Below are positions 45,293 to 55,594 of a DNA stretch of 64,000 bases, one piece after another. Within the stretch, counting starts at the first letter, position 1. The number at the start of each line of letters is the position of its first letter. Source of the DNA: Laccaria trichodermophora (taxonomy: Eukaryota; Basidiomycota; Agaricomycetes; Agaricales; Hydnangiaceae); assembly GCA_018417955.1 (NCBI GenBank), contig JACTVC010000016.1, positions 1,116,001 through 1,180,000 on the forward strand, in the 5' to 3' direction. A program made the translations under genes and the position numbers. Under the pieces are notes generated by a model. That model was not told where the DNA came from. It made no database searches and worked only from the letters and a program-made list of their open reading frames with translations.

Positions 45293-46398
45293 GCAGTTTT
45301 GGCTTGCCTTAAAGCGGCCATGGCGGTCTTGGGAGGACCGGCATCGGGGTGTCTAACTTGGGCCATCGCATGAGACCAACACTGGGTGTCATGCAGGAGA
45401 ATGGGGGCTGGGACTTGCATGGTATCTCAACCACCTTTGCTTCCCCCCTGACTGGTTGAAGTGACTCTAACTTCGGCTTCACTCGTTCCTCACCGCTGCT
45501 GATGATGTACTCCGTGCTCATGATTCTAGTCTTCTTGGGCCTGGCTTTGATTGAGTCCCCTTTTCTTTTTTTGCTTTGGACCAAGGTGGAGGGGGCAGCG
45601 GTGTCGTCAGGAGTCACTGATCATGGCTGGGTGCTGGACCTGGCCTTGGGTTTCTTTCGCCAAGACTTTGTCTTACTCTTGGACTTCGTTTCAGCTGCTG
45701 GCACAGGATTGGTTGATTTTTTCCAAGGCAGAGTCGGTTTTGTTGGTGCCGGGAGTGATGATGAATCTGTTGGTACCAGCAATGGGGGAGTTGGGACTGT
45801 GACTGGGAGTGATGAATTGGCTGAAGATGGAGGTAAAGGAGGAGAGGGACTGGCATAACCTTCCATAAAGAAGGTAGGGGTGGTGGGTTGTGGGATTGAG
45901 AACATTTTGGTCCAATCGACCGATGGTCCCACTTGGGCCATTTCTGTGTACGCCAAAATCCATGGATGGTTGAGCCACTGGGCCACGTTATACCACATAT
46001 TCTTGTCAATGAGCAAACGTACAAGTCATTCCTGTAGGAGAAAGATATCCAATTTCAGTCAATAAACCATTGGTATTTACTCACAGCTTTGCTGTATGCA
46101 TCATCTTCCAAAGTCCATTGGTGAGCCATTCTTTGTGACAGTTGTAAAAGTTCAAAAGTGTCGAGGTGGCCACCCTAACATCCTCCAAGAACCCGGGAGT
46201 GAGGGTATGGGCCTGTTGAGCCACTTGAGCAAGTTCAGCAGTGGACATGATAAGTGGGAATGGGACGATCGAGGGTGAATGTGCATGTTGGAATGGGACA
46301 ATGGTGAACATGAAATCAAAGTTGTAAACACAGTCATGTGGTGGCATTGCTTCAACAGAGAAAAACAATGTGTCTTCATCACAAACCACAGAGTGCAA
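45293..46398 (-). pseudogene. Split gene, 5' part (interrupted by the MULE-like element)
   Basis: From the right, the minus strand has a frame with MSTAELAQVAQQAHTLTPGF (Met at 46248) and FNFYNCHKEWL-like residues. An intron near 46030-46083 with GTGAGT and CTACAG borders follows, then LLIDKNMWYNVAQWLNHPWI, a Pro/Ser-rich linker and a basic segment (KSKSKTKSWRKKPKARS). TGA at 45621 interrupts a frame that then continues as VTPDDTAAPSTLVQSKKRKG. A one- or two-base shift near 45430 is needed to pass to the frame HDTQCWSHAMAQVRHPDAG, which leads into AALRQAKTAERL at the insertion point. The downstream part is 38541-39122. The gene was thus hit by an insertion, a nonsense change and a frameshift. 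Function unknown. Confidence 0.6.
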
Positions 46399-46508
46399 TC
46401 CCAGGAAAAGCTATCTACTCTCTGATTGATATGTCTTTAACAAATCCAGGTATTGTCCCCATTCCACACCAAGAATTGTCTACTCAATGTAGATAAACAG
46501 AAGCTGTG

Positions 46509-47518
46509 ATGGAAGACCTAGAAATGAAGGATGGTAAGTTTTATCTACTCTCATCAGCTAACCAGTTCTAACCATATCTTAGGAACAGCCGTGGCTCTAC
46601 CTCCTCTTCAACTAAATGGTGAGTTCCAGTTGGTGACTGAAAGCTAGGCAAACCTAAATTCTGGGTGGCACATAGGACAGAGTGAAGAATCCGAACTATT
46701 GATGGATGTGGACGTCCCATCCTTGGCTCCTCACGGTTCCATTTTTGATTTCAAAGAACCTACCCCTGCTTCCTGTTCCAACCCATTCACCCCAGCCACA
46801 GCTCACCAATCCATTTTCAAGTTTCAGAAAGTTGACACTTCAGCTTTTGCCCTGGCCTCAGCTTGTCAGCCATTGATTTTCGAAGTTGGCATTTCGAATG
46901 CACCTCCTGTTCCCCCATCCTCGGCTCATCAGCCATCCATTTTCGATTTCCAGCAGCCTTGCAGATTGGCACTGTCCTCCGTGTTCGATTTCAAGAAGTG
47001 ACTTCAATGATGCTGCCTGTTCCCCCATCCTCAGCTTGTCAGCCATCCATTTTCGATTTCCAGAAGTCTGGGGGATCTCCAGCAGCCTTGGCTAAGTCCA
47101 TTTTCGATTTTCAGCAAGTGGGCACTTCAACCAATGTGCCATGTGTTCCCCCGTCCTCAGCTTGTCAGCCATCCATTTTTGATTTCCAAAAGCCTGGCAA
47201 CCCTGCATCACCCTTGGCTCACAAAAGATCCCCATTTGATTTACAAGTCCAGCATTCATTTGCCCTGGCCTTGGCTGTTCAGCCTTCCATTGATTTTCAG
47301 ACACCTGGCACGTCTGCCCCAGCTCCTGCCTCTGACAAACCAGGCATGCCTTCCCCCAGCACCTCAGGGTCCAACCACCATCCAGACACACAGTGGATCG
47401 TTAGTACTCTGGGATCATGGAAGCAGCTGATGAAATCACAAGAGGCCAAATTACAACTCCAGGCCCAAGGAAGAGCTGCCCTTCTGCCAACTTGGCCAGG
47501 TGATGCCAGTACTTTACC
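46509..47518 (+). pseudogene. Gene with PPSSAxQPSIFDFQ protein repeats, frameshifted
   Basis: No family was recognised. A plausible start is MEDLEMKDG (46509), followed by two short introns (GTAAGT near 46541 and GTGAGT near 46620) and MDVDVPSLAPHGSIFDFKEP. The body carries five or more repeats of PPSSA(C/H)QPSIFDFQ with spacers of 25-40 residues. The frame changes near 46990, so the second half is read in another frame. It then ends in a Gln-rich helical piece (STLGSWKQLMKSQEAKLQLQ). Sequence after 47512 belongs to the TIR element that begins at 47513, so the true C-terminus is cut off. Phe-Asp-Phe repeats can serve as docking motifs, but no function can be assigned. Confidence 0.55.
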
Positions 47519-47851
47519 CTCCCCAGGTTATTCCATATGGAATGGATGGAATGGGGGGTGGACTGCACAAATTCCAGATGGATTCCATGGAATGGCTGAT
47601 GGATTCCATACTTTTTCCACATGGAATCCATACTTTTTTCAGATGGAATCCATACTCTATTCTATATGTTCTATACCATTTTAAAGGTGGAATTCATATG
47701 GACTCCATATGGAATCCACATGGAATGACTTTATGAAATAATTCTAAGTCCACATCATGTAATCATGGTTTCTATATTCATGAGTCATAGCTGAGCAGGA
47801 AAAATTGAAATGTATTAAATAGACTGAGGTCTTGTCTGTGCCCCCACATGT

Positions 47852-48035
47852 TCTGATCAGTGCTGATCAGCACCGATCAGCAGGAGGATTTTTCTGATCA
47901 GCACTGATCAGCATCAGAAGTCCTCCATCCCCAGCCATTTTGGCTGGAAAGTGACTCAGCAATGGCCCCACTCAGAGTTACTCAGTGCTGATCAGCACTG
48001 ATCAGAGTGCTCAGCACTGATCAGTTCACTCAGCG
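47852..48035. repeat. Cluster of TGATCAGCACTGATCAG palindromic words
   Basis: At least ten TGATCAG cores, often spaced by GC or TGC, are found within 180 bp. Each is self-complementary, so the segment could fold locally on either strand. Confidence 0.85.
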
Positions 48036-48145
48036 CTGAGTCACTGAAATGCCGAGTGAAGCTGAGCAGAACTGACTGATGCTGAACAGAACTGAGCAGT
48101 ACATGAGTATTACCCTTGTTATTATACTAATAAAGGGAAATACAT

Positions 48146-48225
48146 GGACAAGGATTGAACCCCAGCATTCATAGACAAATCACATGATCACAAAAGCACA
48201 ATATTACCACTGGGCTATCTGACTA
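48146..48225 (-). repeat. tRNA-derived (SINE-like) sequence 1
   Basis: The minus strand shows an A-box TAGCCCAGTGG (48208-48218) and a B-box GGTTCAATCC (48152-48161) at tRNA-like spacing. The expected acceptor and anticodon stems do not pair, so it is not a functional tRNA gene. Internal pol III promoter boxes without a tRNA fold are the hallmark of tRNA-derived SINE heads. Confidence 0.6.
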
Positions 48226-48404
48226 TTTAGAATATATACAACATTATAATATATAACCCATTGTCACCTCTGGCTTTCCTTAATGAGTCTCAGCAAACGC
48301 CAACATTTGATTTGGCATCATCCACGCTCTCCCTCTTCTTCCTCACCCACCACCATCATCGACGTCACCCATCCCCACATCACCACGCCACCACTCCACC
48401 AGAC

Positions 48405-48690
48405 GACGACACGCCAACGGACAACAACAACAACAACAACGATGACAGATGACGACACATCAGTGATGACAAGGATGGCCATCAATGGACGACGAGGACG
48501 ATGACACGTCAATGGACAACAACAACAACAACAACACGTCAATGGACGACACGACACATCAGTGGACAACAACAACAACACGTCAACGGACAACGACAAT
48601 GACATGTCAATGGACGACACAACACGTCAGCGGATGACAACCACGACACGTCAGCGGATGACAACCACAACACATCAGCGGATGTTGAGG
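48405..48690 (+). repeat. CAA/ACGTCAGCGGATGAC low-complexity repeats
   Basis: Runs of CAACAACAACAAC alternate with GACACGTCAATGGAC and CACGTCAGCGGATGACAAC units. Apparent Asn/Asp/Thr-rich frames are due to the repeat. Confidence 0.9.
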
Positions 48691-48704
48691 ACAATGAGGA
48701 CAAC

Positions 48705-49065
48705 GTTGACGAGCCCCCTCCCTTTTCCCTCCCCCCTCCCTTTTCCCTCCCCCTTCCTATTCCCTCCCCCTTCCTATTCCCTCCTCCTTCCTATTCTCTC
48801 CCCCTTCGTTTGTCCTCCCCCTTCCCTGTCCCTCCCCTCCCTCTTCCTTCTCCCTTCCTTTTTCCTCCCCCTTCCCTGTCCCTCCCCTCCCTCTTCCCTC
48901 TCCCTCCCTCTTCCCTCTATCCATCCCTTTTCCCTTCCCCTTCCCTTTTCCATCCCTCTTCCCTCCCCCTTCCCTCTTCCCTCTTCCCTCCCCCTTCCCT
49001 CTTCCCTCTTCCCTCCCCCTTCCCTCCTCATTTCCTCCCCATCCCTTGCCCATCCCCTCCCTCTC
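48705..49065 (+). repeat. 360-bp polypyrimidine tract (CCCTCCC/CTTCC)
   Basis: Almost pure C/T on the plus strand, with variants of CCCTTCCCTCTTCCCTCC. It can form triplex or R-loop structures in principle. A matching purine tract of similar style follows at 49315-49605. Confidence 0.95.
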
Positions 49066-49314
49066 AAGTATACACTGTATGTAATTGAATATATTTTGTA
49101 TTATAATTGAAATACATTATTATTTGATCTAATTCACTTGTGAATTTTATAAGGAGGTCTAAATTTCTGACTTCAATAAATACAGCTCAAGTCACCTGAC
49201 CTCTAGCTCAGTGCTGATGCTGATCAGTGCTGAACCATCCTGTCTGATCAGAGCATGTGGGGGAGGGTGAAGTACTGAATAGACTACACAATTTATTTTT
49301 ACTATTCTCAATAT

Positions 49315-49605
49315 TTAAGGGAGGGGGGAAGACAGGGAGAAGTGATGGAGGGAGGAGGATGTAGTAGAGAGTGAGGGGGGAGGGAGGGGGAAGGAGTGAT
49401 GGAGGAGAGAGGGAGTAGTGAAGGGAGGGAGTGGTGAAGGGTGAGGTAGGAATGGATGGAGGGGGGAGCAATGGGAGGGGGAGCAATGGAGGGAGGAGGA
49501 GAAATGAGAGGGGGAGCAACAGAGGGAGGGGGAGCAATGAAGGGAGGGGGAATGATGGAGGGGTGGTGGTGAGGAATGTTGGAGGGAGAGGGAGCTTACC
49601 TGGGC
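49315..49605 (+). repeat. 290-bp polypurine tract (GGGAGGGGGA/AGCAATGGAGG)
   Basis: Almost pure G/A on the plus strand with units like GGGGGAGCAATGGAGGGAGG. It is the inverse-complement style of the tract at 48705-49065, separated by about 250 bp. Confidence 0.95.
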
Positions 49606-49609
49606 TTGT

Positions 49610-50285
49610 CGTTGCCCATTTCCATTCACGTCAGTGGAATCCTCTGTGCGTGGGTGCTCTGGGTCGTCAGGTGTGGGTGGTGGGCTGTATTGGTGTCCAT
49701 GGGGCTGGGTTGCCATTTCATTCGTCTTCAGGTTGGCATTTGTGCATTGTGCTCATGGGCATTCATTGTCGTGTCGTGGGCGCTTGTGGGCATTCAGTGT
49801 CATAGGTGGGTGTTCGTGGGTGGTGGGGTCATGTGGGGCAGTGGGCGTCGTTTGTGGGTGGGCAGATTTGGTCATTGTCATGTCATAGGCACTCGTCTTC
49901 GTGGGCGGGCGTTGATGTTGGTGGGTGCTTGTGGTTGTGGTGTGATGTGGCACCATCCTCAATATCATACTGTTATTGTCGTATCATGGGCATCATGTGG
50001 TGGGTGTTTGGTGTCATGTCTGTGCACTTGTTTCCTTTCATGGGCACTTGTGGGCAGTGGGGGTCACATGGGGCTGTGTGCATTGTTTGTGGGTGGGCAG
50101 GCTTGTTGGTTGTCGTGTCAGAATGTCCATTGATGTTCTGTGTCGTTGTTGTTACCTCCCATCTGTGTGACGTGGCGTTGCCACATTGTGTGGCTCTGGG
50201 GTGGTCGTTGACGATGTTGCGTGTCATTGTGCGTCATCAGTGTGGTGGTGGTGGTGGTGGTGGTCGACATCAGTGCCGCAGGCAG
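49610..50285 (+). repeat. GT-rich GTGGGC/GGTGG minisatellite
   Basis: Built of GTGGGC, GTGTCATGGGCATT-like and GTGGTGGTGGTGG words. The style matches 21240-21880 in the KDZ element, so the two may share an origin. No gene is supported. Confidence 0.8.
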
Positions 50286-50424
50286 TTGTGGCTTGAGAGG
50301 GTGGAATGGATGGTGATGGTGGTGGTGGAAGAAAGAAATGACGTGGAAACATGTCAGCCACAGTTTGAGACACCACGTGATGGAAAGCAGTATATACATA
50401 CCTTTACTTTACCATATAGTAATG

Positions 50425-50507
50425 CCTTCATGGCTCAGTTGGCTTGAGCACTGCTAATATTGATGAGGTCAAGAGTTCAATTCCTGTAGATGTCAATTTT
50501 TTTTTTT
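50425..50507 (+). repeat. tRNA-derived (SINE-like) sequence 2 with T-run terminator
   Basis: A-box TGGCTCAGTTGG (50431-50442) sits in a plausible D-arm (GCTC/GAGC). A B-box-like GAGTTCAATTCC (50473-50484) follows, and an 11-T run (50497-50507) would terminate pol III. Acceptor and T stems do not pair well, so this is not a functional tRNA. Confidence 0.6.
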
Positions 50508-50830
50508 AACTTAAATATAGTAAGGACACTATAAATACTGTATTCTAATGGTATAATGGTCATCCATGGAATCCAATGTGGATATGCCTGTATTCCATAT
50601 GGATTCCATTAGATTCCATATGGAGTGGTGTTGGAGTCCATATGGAATCCATGAGGTCTATGGAATAAGAAAATGGCTGGGTCCTCAGCCAACATTGATT
50701 CCCTGGATTCCATACAGAATAACCCAGGGAAGGTAAAGACCTCAACGGGTGACTTACAAAGTGCCAAGCTTGGACACCCAGGTTCACATTGCAGGCAGGT
50801 AAAAGATAATGGCCAACATCATCTTCCAAC

Positions 50831-50905
50831 GTTGGCTTGGCTTAGTGGTTACACTGGGAGGTGTATGTCATGTATGTATGCCCTGGGTTCGAATCCCAAA
50901 AGTCA
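50831..50905 (+). repeat. tRNA-derived (SINE-like) sequence 3
   Basis: A-box TGGCTTAGTGG (50838-50848) and a perfect B-box GGTTCGAATCC (50886-50896) are separated by 37 bp, as in tRNA genes. The 5' and 3' acceptor strands are not complementary and no terminator T-run follows directly. A decayed tRNA gene is the alternative. Confidence 0.6.
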
Positions 50906-51026
50906 CTTGCAGCAATCGCAGCTCTTGTTTTTTATATTTACTATGTTGTCCTGGATCATGTTGAAAATTTGAACTACGGAGGTAAGTTCTGCCCAGTCTG
51001 CCTCTGCTTGGCTGCCAAATTAAAGG

Positions 51027-51560
51027 CCAAACTGAAAAGCCGGCCTCGGTAAAGCATTGGCTGATGTTCATACATTCTCGTGTCCATGGCCGACTCAGTG
51101 ATATCCAATTTGCCTGACAAGCTGAACCATTACGTCTCACCAGCTGACCCTGGTAACCAGAGTCGAGGGCCCTTGGCCAACCACCAACCCAGGCCACAGT
51201 CGAAATATCAGCTGACCTTGCATAGCTTAGCTGCTAATCAGAAGTGAAGGCCCTTGGCTGATCACCTACCCAGTAATGTTCAAAACTGTCAGCTGACCTT
51301 GCGTCGCTTAGCTATCAGCCGATACACAAATACAGGGACTTGACTTCCCAGGGCAGCTTCCTACTGATCAGTTTATGCTAAATCTACATAGCTGGCTGAC
51401 CCTTCTTCACCTTGATACTGGGATCACATCAGCCAATTCATCAACACAGGGTTATTGGCACTCATCAGCCCATCAGCAGGCACCATCAACTATGGCCTGT
51501 TTGTATTGTCGGGGCTCTCGGTGTAGCTGTGTGATTCCTACTAACTGCCCTGTAGTGCAA
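51027..51560 (+). repeat. Dispersed repeat, copy 2
   Basis: Homologous to 6840-7325 in the same orientation; best preserved at 51430-51560. Within it 51150-51210 and 51235-51310 are themselves similar (GGGCCCTTGGCC, GAAGGCCCTTGGCTGATCAC), suggesting an internal duplication that copy 1 lacks. Confidence 0.75.
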
Positions 51561-51693
51561 GAGGATGGCAAGACTGCTGACAAGATGGTGGTTCAAAACA
51601 AAAGATCAATATATTATATAAGATATCCAAATCTAGCTATATACCATTGTTTGACTATGGCCTTTGGGCATTCCCTTCCAATCCTATATCACA

Positions 51694-51810
51694 GCAGATG
51701 ACAACAAAGATTCAGCAGATTTGTTAGGGAAGCTAACTTCAGAGATTAGGGAGGATGGTATAAATATTGATGAGGTAATTCATGTTGTTGGACAGGATGA
51801 TGATGATTGA
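51694..51810 (+). pseudogene. Short acidic coding-like fragment
   Basis: A 38-residue frame (ADDNKDSADLLGKLTSEIRE, then DGINIDEVIHVVGQDDDD) preceded by an AG that could be a splice acceptor and ending in TGA. It has the regular composition of a real C-terminal exon, but no upstream exon was found. Unrecognised. Confidence 0.3.
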
Positions 51811-51866
51811 GAGGGCTATTTTTTGTTCACTGTAATGTATACAACCTTACATACCATCATGATGTA

Positions 51867-53458
51867 CACTACCTGATTAAAAGTAATGTCACATCATTTT
51901 TTGGACAAAGTTGGTGCTATAACACAAGAACCAAACATTTTAAGAACTAAGCTCTGGTGTATGAAACATAGCTAAGGAGGTGTAGATTGTACATACCAAG
52001 TTTGGGGGTGAACAAATGAAAACTGAGGATAAGGCAGGGCATTGACTGTGACAACTTCCAAAAATGGGATGTAACAAAATGGGAAATTCTGAATGACTGC
52101 AACCTACTGCAAGCAATTCACCATTTGAAGAAGAGACATTTTATACACTGGATCTCCTTGCTATTGTTATGAGCTTCATAAAGTCCTTGGGCCAGACAAT
52201 TTTATATCCTCCCTAAAAGGTAAATTTGAACTTGTTCTCCACTTTATGTATTTTTCACTCAATATATTTGTTGGAATGAGGCAAATTAACTCCCTATTAA
52301 TGTTTGTAGTGTGTATGATACAAAATGTAGGTAGAAATGTTAAAATGAACATTGCGTGATGTCTGTAGAAGTTAATTTCCAGAGTTTTTCTGATAGTAAA
52401 CAAGCATCTACAACATTGGTCCTTCTTTTCTGCAAGAAGAAAAAATGCTACCATCCTTTTGAGTTGATCCATGGAGACTCAGGATGTCCTTTAAACAACA
52501 CCTGAAGTATAATATGATAGCAAATAAATTTACACTGGGTATAACTTGAAAGGTCCCCAACAAAAGTACATTTTGCATAGAGCAATCGTCCTGGACCAAT
52601 CCTTGACATTTTTCTTGGTGAATTGGGGCTGAGAATATTTCACAAGGCATTTCTCATACCTAGGAACACCACCCCAAAGAAATAAACAGAGGTCCTATTT
52701 ATACAAGGATCTGAGACCCCCAGACCTTTCTAGGCCAGATTTAGACATCCCGCTGTCATGATTTAGTGAGCTTTGCAGGCCATATGAGAAGCATCTGTTT
52801 CCAAAACTCAAAAGATAGGTAGAAGCACTTACCATTGACAGTTAAAATTAACTATATTGACTGTAACCCTTTGGAAGTAGGTTTTCTGGGAATGATAATG
52901 ATGATACATTTCTTAATTTTCACACTTTGTTGAGTTTAAATAATGATTGCATGCTTAAATCTTGTGAATGGGGTCAGATAAGACTATGTAACAGTAATAA
53001 TTATGTATCTGTACAATACTATGACAATAAATGCCTTCTCCTGTCAATCCTCAGAAACATTTTTAGCTGGAAATGGGCAAGGAGGGCAATAAATTTGAAT
53101 TTACCTTTTAGAATAGAATATACAAGCTTATAGCATAGATACTTGAGGGAGCTCATAACAATAGCAGGGAGATCCAGTGTACAAAATATCTCTTCTTCAA
53201 GTGGTGAATTGCTTTCAGTAGGTTGCAGTCATTCAGAATTTCCCATTTTGTTGCATCCCATTTTTGGAAGTTGTCACAGTCAATGCCCTGCCTTATCCTG
53301 AGTTTTTATTTGTTCACCCCCAAACTTGGTATGTACAATCTACACCTCCTTAGCTATATTTCATACACCAGAGCTTAGTTCTTAAAATGTTTGGTTCTTG
53401 TGTTATAGCACCAACTTTGTCCAAAAAATGATGTGACATTACTTTTGATCAGGTAGTG
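51867..53458. mobile_element. Long-TIR, TA-flanked non-autonomous element, 1.59 kb
   Basis: The ends CACTACCTGATTAAAAGTAA and its complement (one difference) are flanked by TA on both sides. The inverted repeats extend for about 310 bp with only a few mismatches, then continue more loosely (AAAAGGTAAATTTGAA on both sides). The AAAAGTAATG tip and TA target suit Tc1/mariner. The 0.9-kb interior has no transposase domain. Confidence 0.88.
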
Positions 53459-53749
53459 TACATTTTTGTTGAATTTTATTACACATTCACACTCACTGTA
53501 CTTAATGCACAAGTCATCAATTGCTGCATCATTTATTGGCTATAACTGGCTCAAAACCATTGGCTAAGCTGAGCCAAACCAGATTTGATCAGCTCCCAAG
53601 CAATCACAAACCAGAACCAGCAAAATCCACCATTTAATCAAGCTGGCTTGCAGCTAGCCAAGCTGTGGCAACACTAATTATGGATACAACATTAATTTAT
53701 TTGTTATGAATATAAATGGCCTGGCAAGATATACACTTTTAAGTGGCTT
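53459..53749. other. No feature recognised
   Basis: Contains AGCCAAGCTG and GGCTTGCAGCTAGCC words but no gene or clear repeat. Confidence 0.4.
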
Positions 53750-54180
53750 GTGATGGATTATCCACAGTGAAAATGGCCAAACCCTGGGATAAAGCCCAAT
53801 CAAGCTAATTTTCAAGTGAATTTTCAAAGGATCAAGTTCATCCTATAGCCTCCACTTGTAGCTTAAAATGTCAGAAGAAATCTGAAGAACCATTCCACAA
53901 AAAATGGAGCCCAATGGATCAGTATTGCAGCCTGGAGAAATAATTTTCATATTTTGTAAAAAGGACCCCAGACACCCTGTGACAGCTATGAAATGATGGT
54001 ATGGTATGGAATGGTATGGTATGGTATGGTATAAGGTGGAATGGTATGTGGCATCCATACCATGGTATGATGGAATTGGTATGAGGGTCATACCACTCTT
54101 GAATGGGGTACCACTAAGGTTCCCTAATTCAAAGAATTGGATAACCTCATATGTACCCAAAAATGGGTGACTGCAGTGAT
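53750..54180 (-). repeat. Diverged relative of the arm of palindrome D
   Basis: The minus-strand reading (HPFLGTYEVIQFFELGNLSG, later GCLGSFLQNMKI and GSIFCGMVLQI) parallels that of 34191-34571 in palindrome D. A short CATAC-type run lies at 53998-54045. It proves that the D family has older copies here. Confidence 0.8.
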
Positions 54181-54439
54181 CCTTGGTGTCTACATGCTGG
54201 TCTGACACCTGTCTCAGAGAATCCCCCCAGGCTCATTACATTCACAAATTCACCCACCACCTCACCCAGGTGAAGGGTGTTATGTTCTACAGCTGTCCAT
54301 CACTCCTGCACAAACAATGGATCTGGCCACATTCTTGGGCCATAGGCCAAATTTTCTGGCTGACACATATACAACAAATCCTGTAGTGCTGCTATTTACA
54401 CTCCATCCCTATTTGTTGTCACACTGCTCCCCAGGTGAA

Positions 54440-54930
54440 TACAAAACTGAGGTGTACTGGTTCTGGGAAAATGCAGAATTTCTGGAGCATCAATTGAGGG
54501 GCTGAATATTGAAAATAGAATATCCCACTCACATGTGCAAATGTAATAAATGTTCTGGGGATGTGCTGGATATCAAAAAAAAAAAAACCCTGGTGTCTGG
54601 ACAAATGTTGCAGAAAAATGCAGAATTCCTGAAGAATCAATTGTGCAGAATATCCAAAACCCCAGTGTTTGGATAAATGCTTGGGAAAATGTGGAACTAC
54701 TAAAGCATCAATTGTGCTAAATATCCAAAAAAGACAGTGTGAAATAGCTGGAAAAAAAACAACCTTGGTATCTGGACAAATGTCACAGGGAAATGAGGAA
54801 TTCCACAGGCATCAATTGTGTGGAATATCCAAATCCAAAGAAAACACTGCAGAATATCTGAAAAAAACAACCCTGGTGTCTGGATAAATGCTCAAGCAAA
54901 TATGGAATTCCAGGGATTGTGCCCTCCATT
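54440..54930 (-). repeat. Minisatellite related to that of the MULE-like element
   Basis: About five units of 75-110 bp with CCTGGTGTCTGGACAAATGT, GCAGAATTCC and CAATTGTGCAGAATATCCA. Word order matches the 11031-12330 array (CCTGGATGTCTGCATAAATG, GCGAAATGCCCGGAACATTA), at much lower identity. Confidence 0.75.
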
Positions 54931-55594
54931 TCACCAACTTCTCACTTAATTGATGGCTGAGAACTAGTTTTCTGGCAAAAGTATGCTTGACATCTGGCAT
55001 CAACTATCCTAACAACAACCCCTGTCCTGGCTTGGCAGAGAGAGGGGTGGATTGATGACATCCCCTTGAGCTTTTGTTATGGTGATGACAAATCCTGCCT
55101 TTATGACATTGTCATCCTCATCACAGCTCACAGTGAGTGCATTGGAGGGTAATTGGGGGCTCAACTGAAGGTTTGAAAAATGATTCAATGCAAGCACAGA
55201 GATGTGTGTAATGGACTATCTGTGCAACAAATGCAGGAGCTGTCAATGAAAGTTGTATGGTGAGCTGGAATGGTAATGGTGTGAAGACCCAGGTGCAAAC
55301 TTGGTTGCAACTTGGTCCAAAGAGAGGAAGAATGAAGGAACAAGACTGGATGTCAGCATATTCTAGTGAAGGTTGAGGTCGCTCTGGAAATCCAAAGCTA
55401 CAACCCCTGCTACCTCTTGGGAAATCCACAAGAGGTTGGATACAGACACAGAAAGGGATAGCACTGCAGATCTGATAAGATCTGCCCTGATCAACTGGTG
55501 CTGACATTTGTTCTCTGGGAGCAGAGTGTCAGTGACCTGTTAATACACAATAACACTTGCCTATTGGTTTGAGCTATGATAGAACACCTGCTAG
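54931..55594. other. No gene supported
   Basis: A 128-residue minus frame (55121-55507) has no recognisable domain and irregular composition. Nothing else is visible. Confidence 0.4.

Larger units (their letters stand above)
47841..49263. mobile_element. Possible nested TIR element, CCCCCACATG ends, 1.4 kb
   Basis: The left end CCCCCACATGTTCTGATCAG is mirrored at the right by CTGATCAGAGCATGTGGGGG. Many CTGATCAGTGCTGATCAGC-type palindromic words follow the left end (47852-48035), and fewer precede the right end. No target duplication was read. It could be a separate insertion or a substructure of the larger element. Confidence 0.55.
47513..50737. mobile_element. TIR element with TATGGAATCCAT subterminal repeats, 3.2 kb
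   Basis: The ends are inverted copies of TTTACCCTCCCCAGGTTATT (left) with three or four differences at the right (50708-50737). Both subterminal zones (47530-47740 and 50560-50700) are packed with ATATGGAATCCATATGG-like words. No clear target duplication was seen. The interior contains a smaller TIR unit (47841-49263), tRNA-like sequences and strand-biased tracts, but no transposase. It interrupts the SIFDFQ-repeat gene. Confidence 0.65.

Noticed and set aside
48562..49110. Ser/Pro/Leu-rich frame in the polypyrimidine tract, and the purine-strand Gly/Arg/Glu frames
   Set aside because: Strand-biased simple sequence has few stops in any frame.
50831..50905. Functional tRNA gene
   Set aside because: Pol III boxes are good, but the 5' and 3' acceptor strands do not pair and no CCA-adjacent end or terminator is in place.
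52408..52650. 80-residue minus frame in the TA-flanked element as a transposase relic
   Set aside because: No helix-turn-helix or DDE segment could be recognised in it, so it is not called a transposase fragment.
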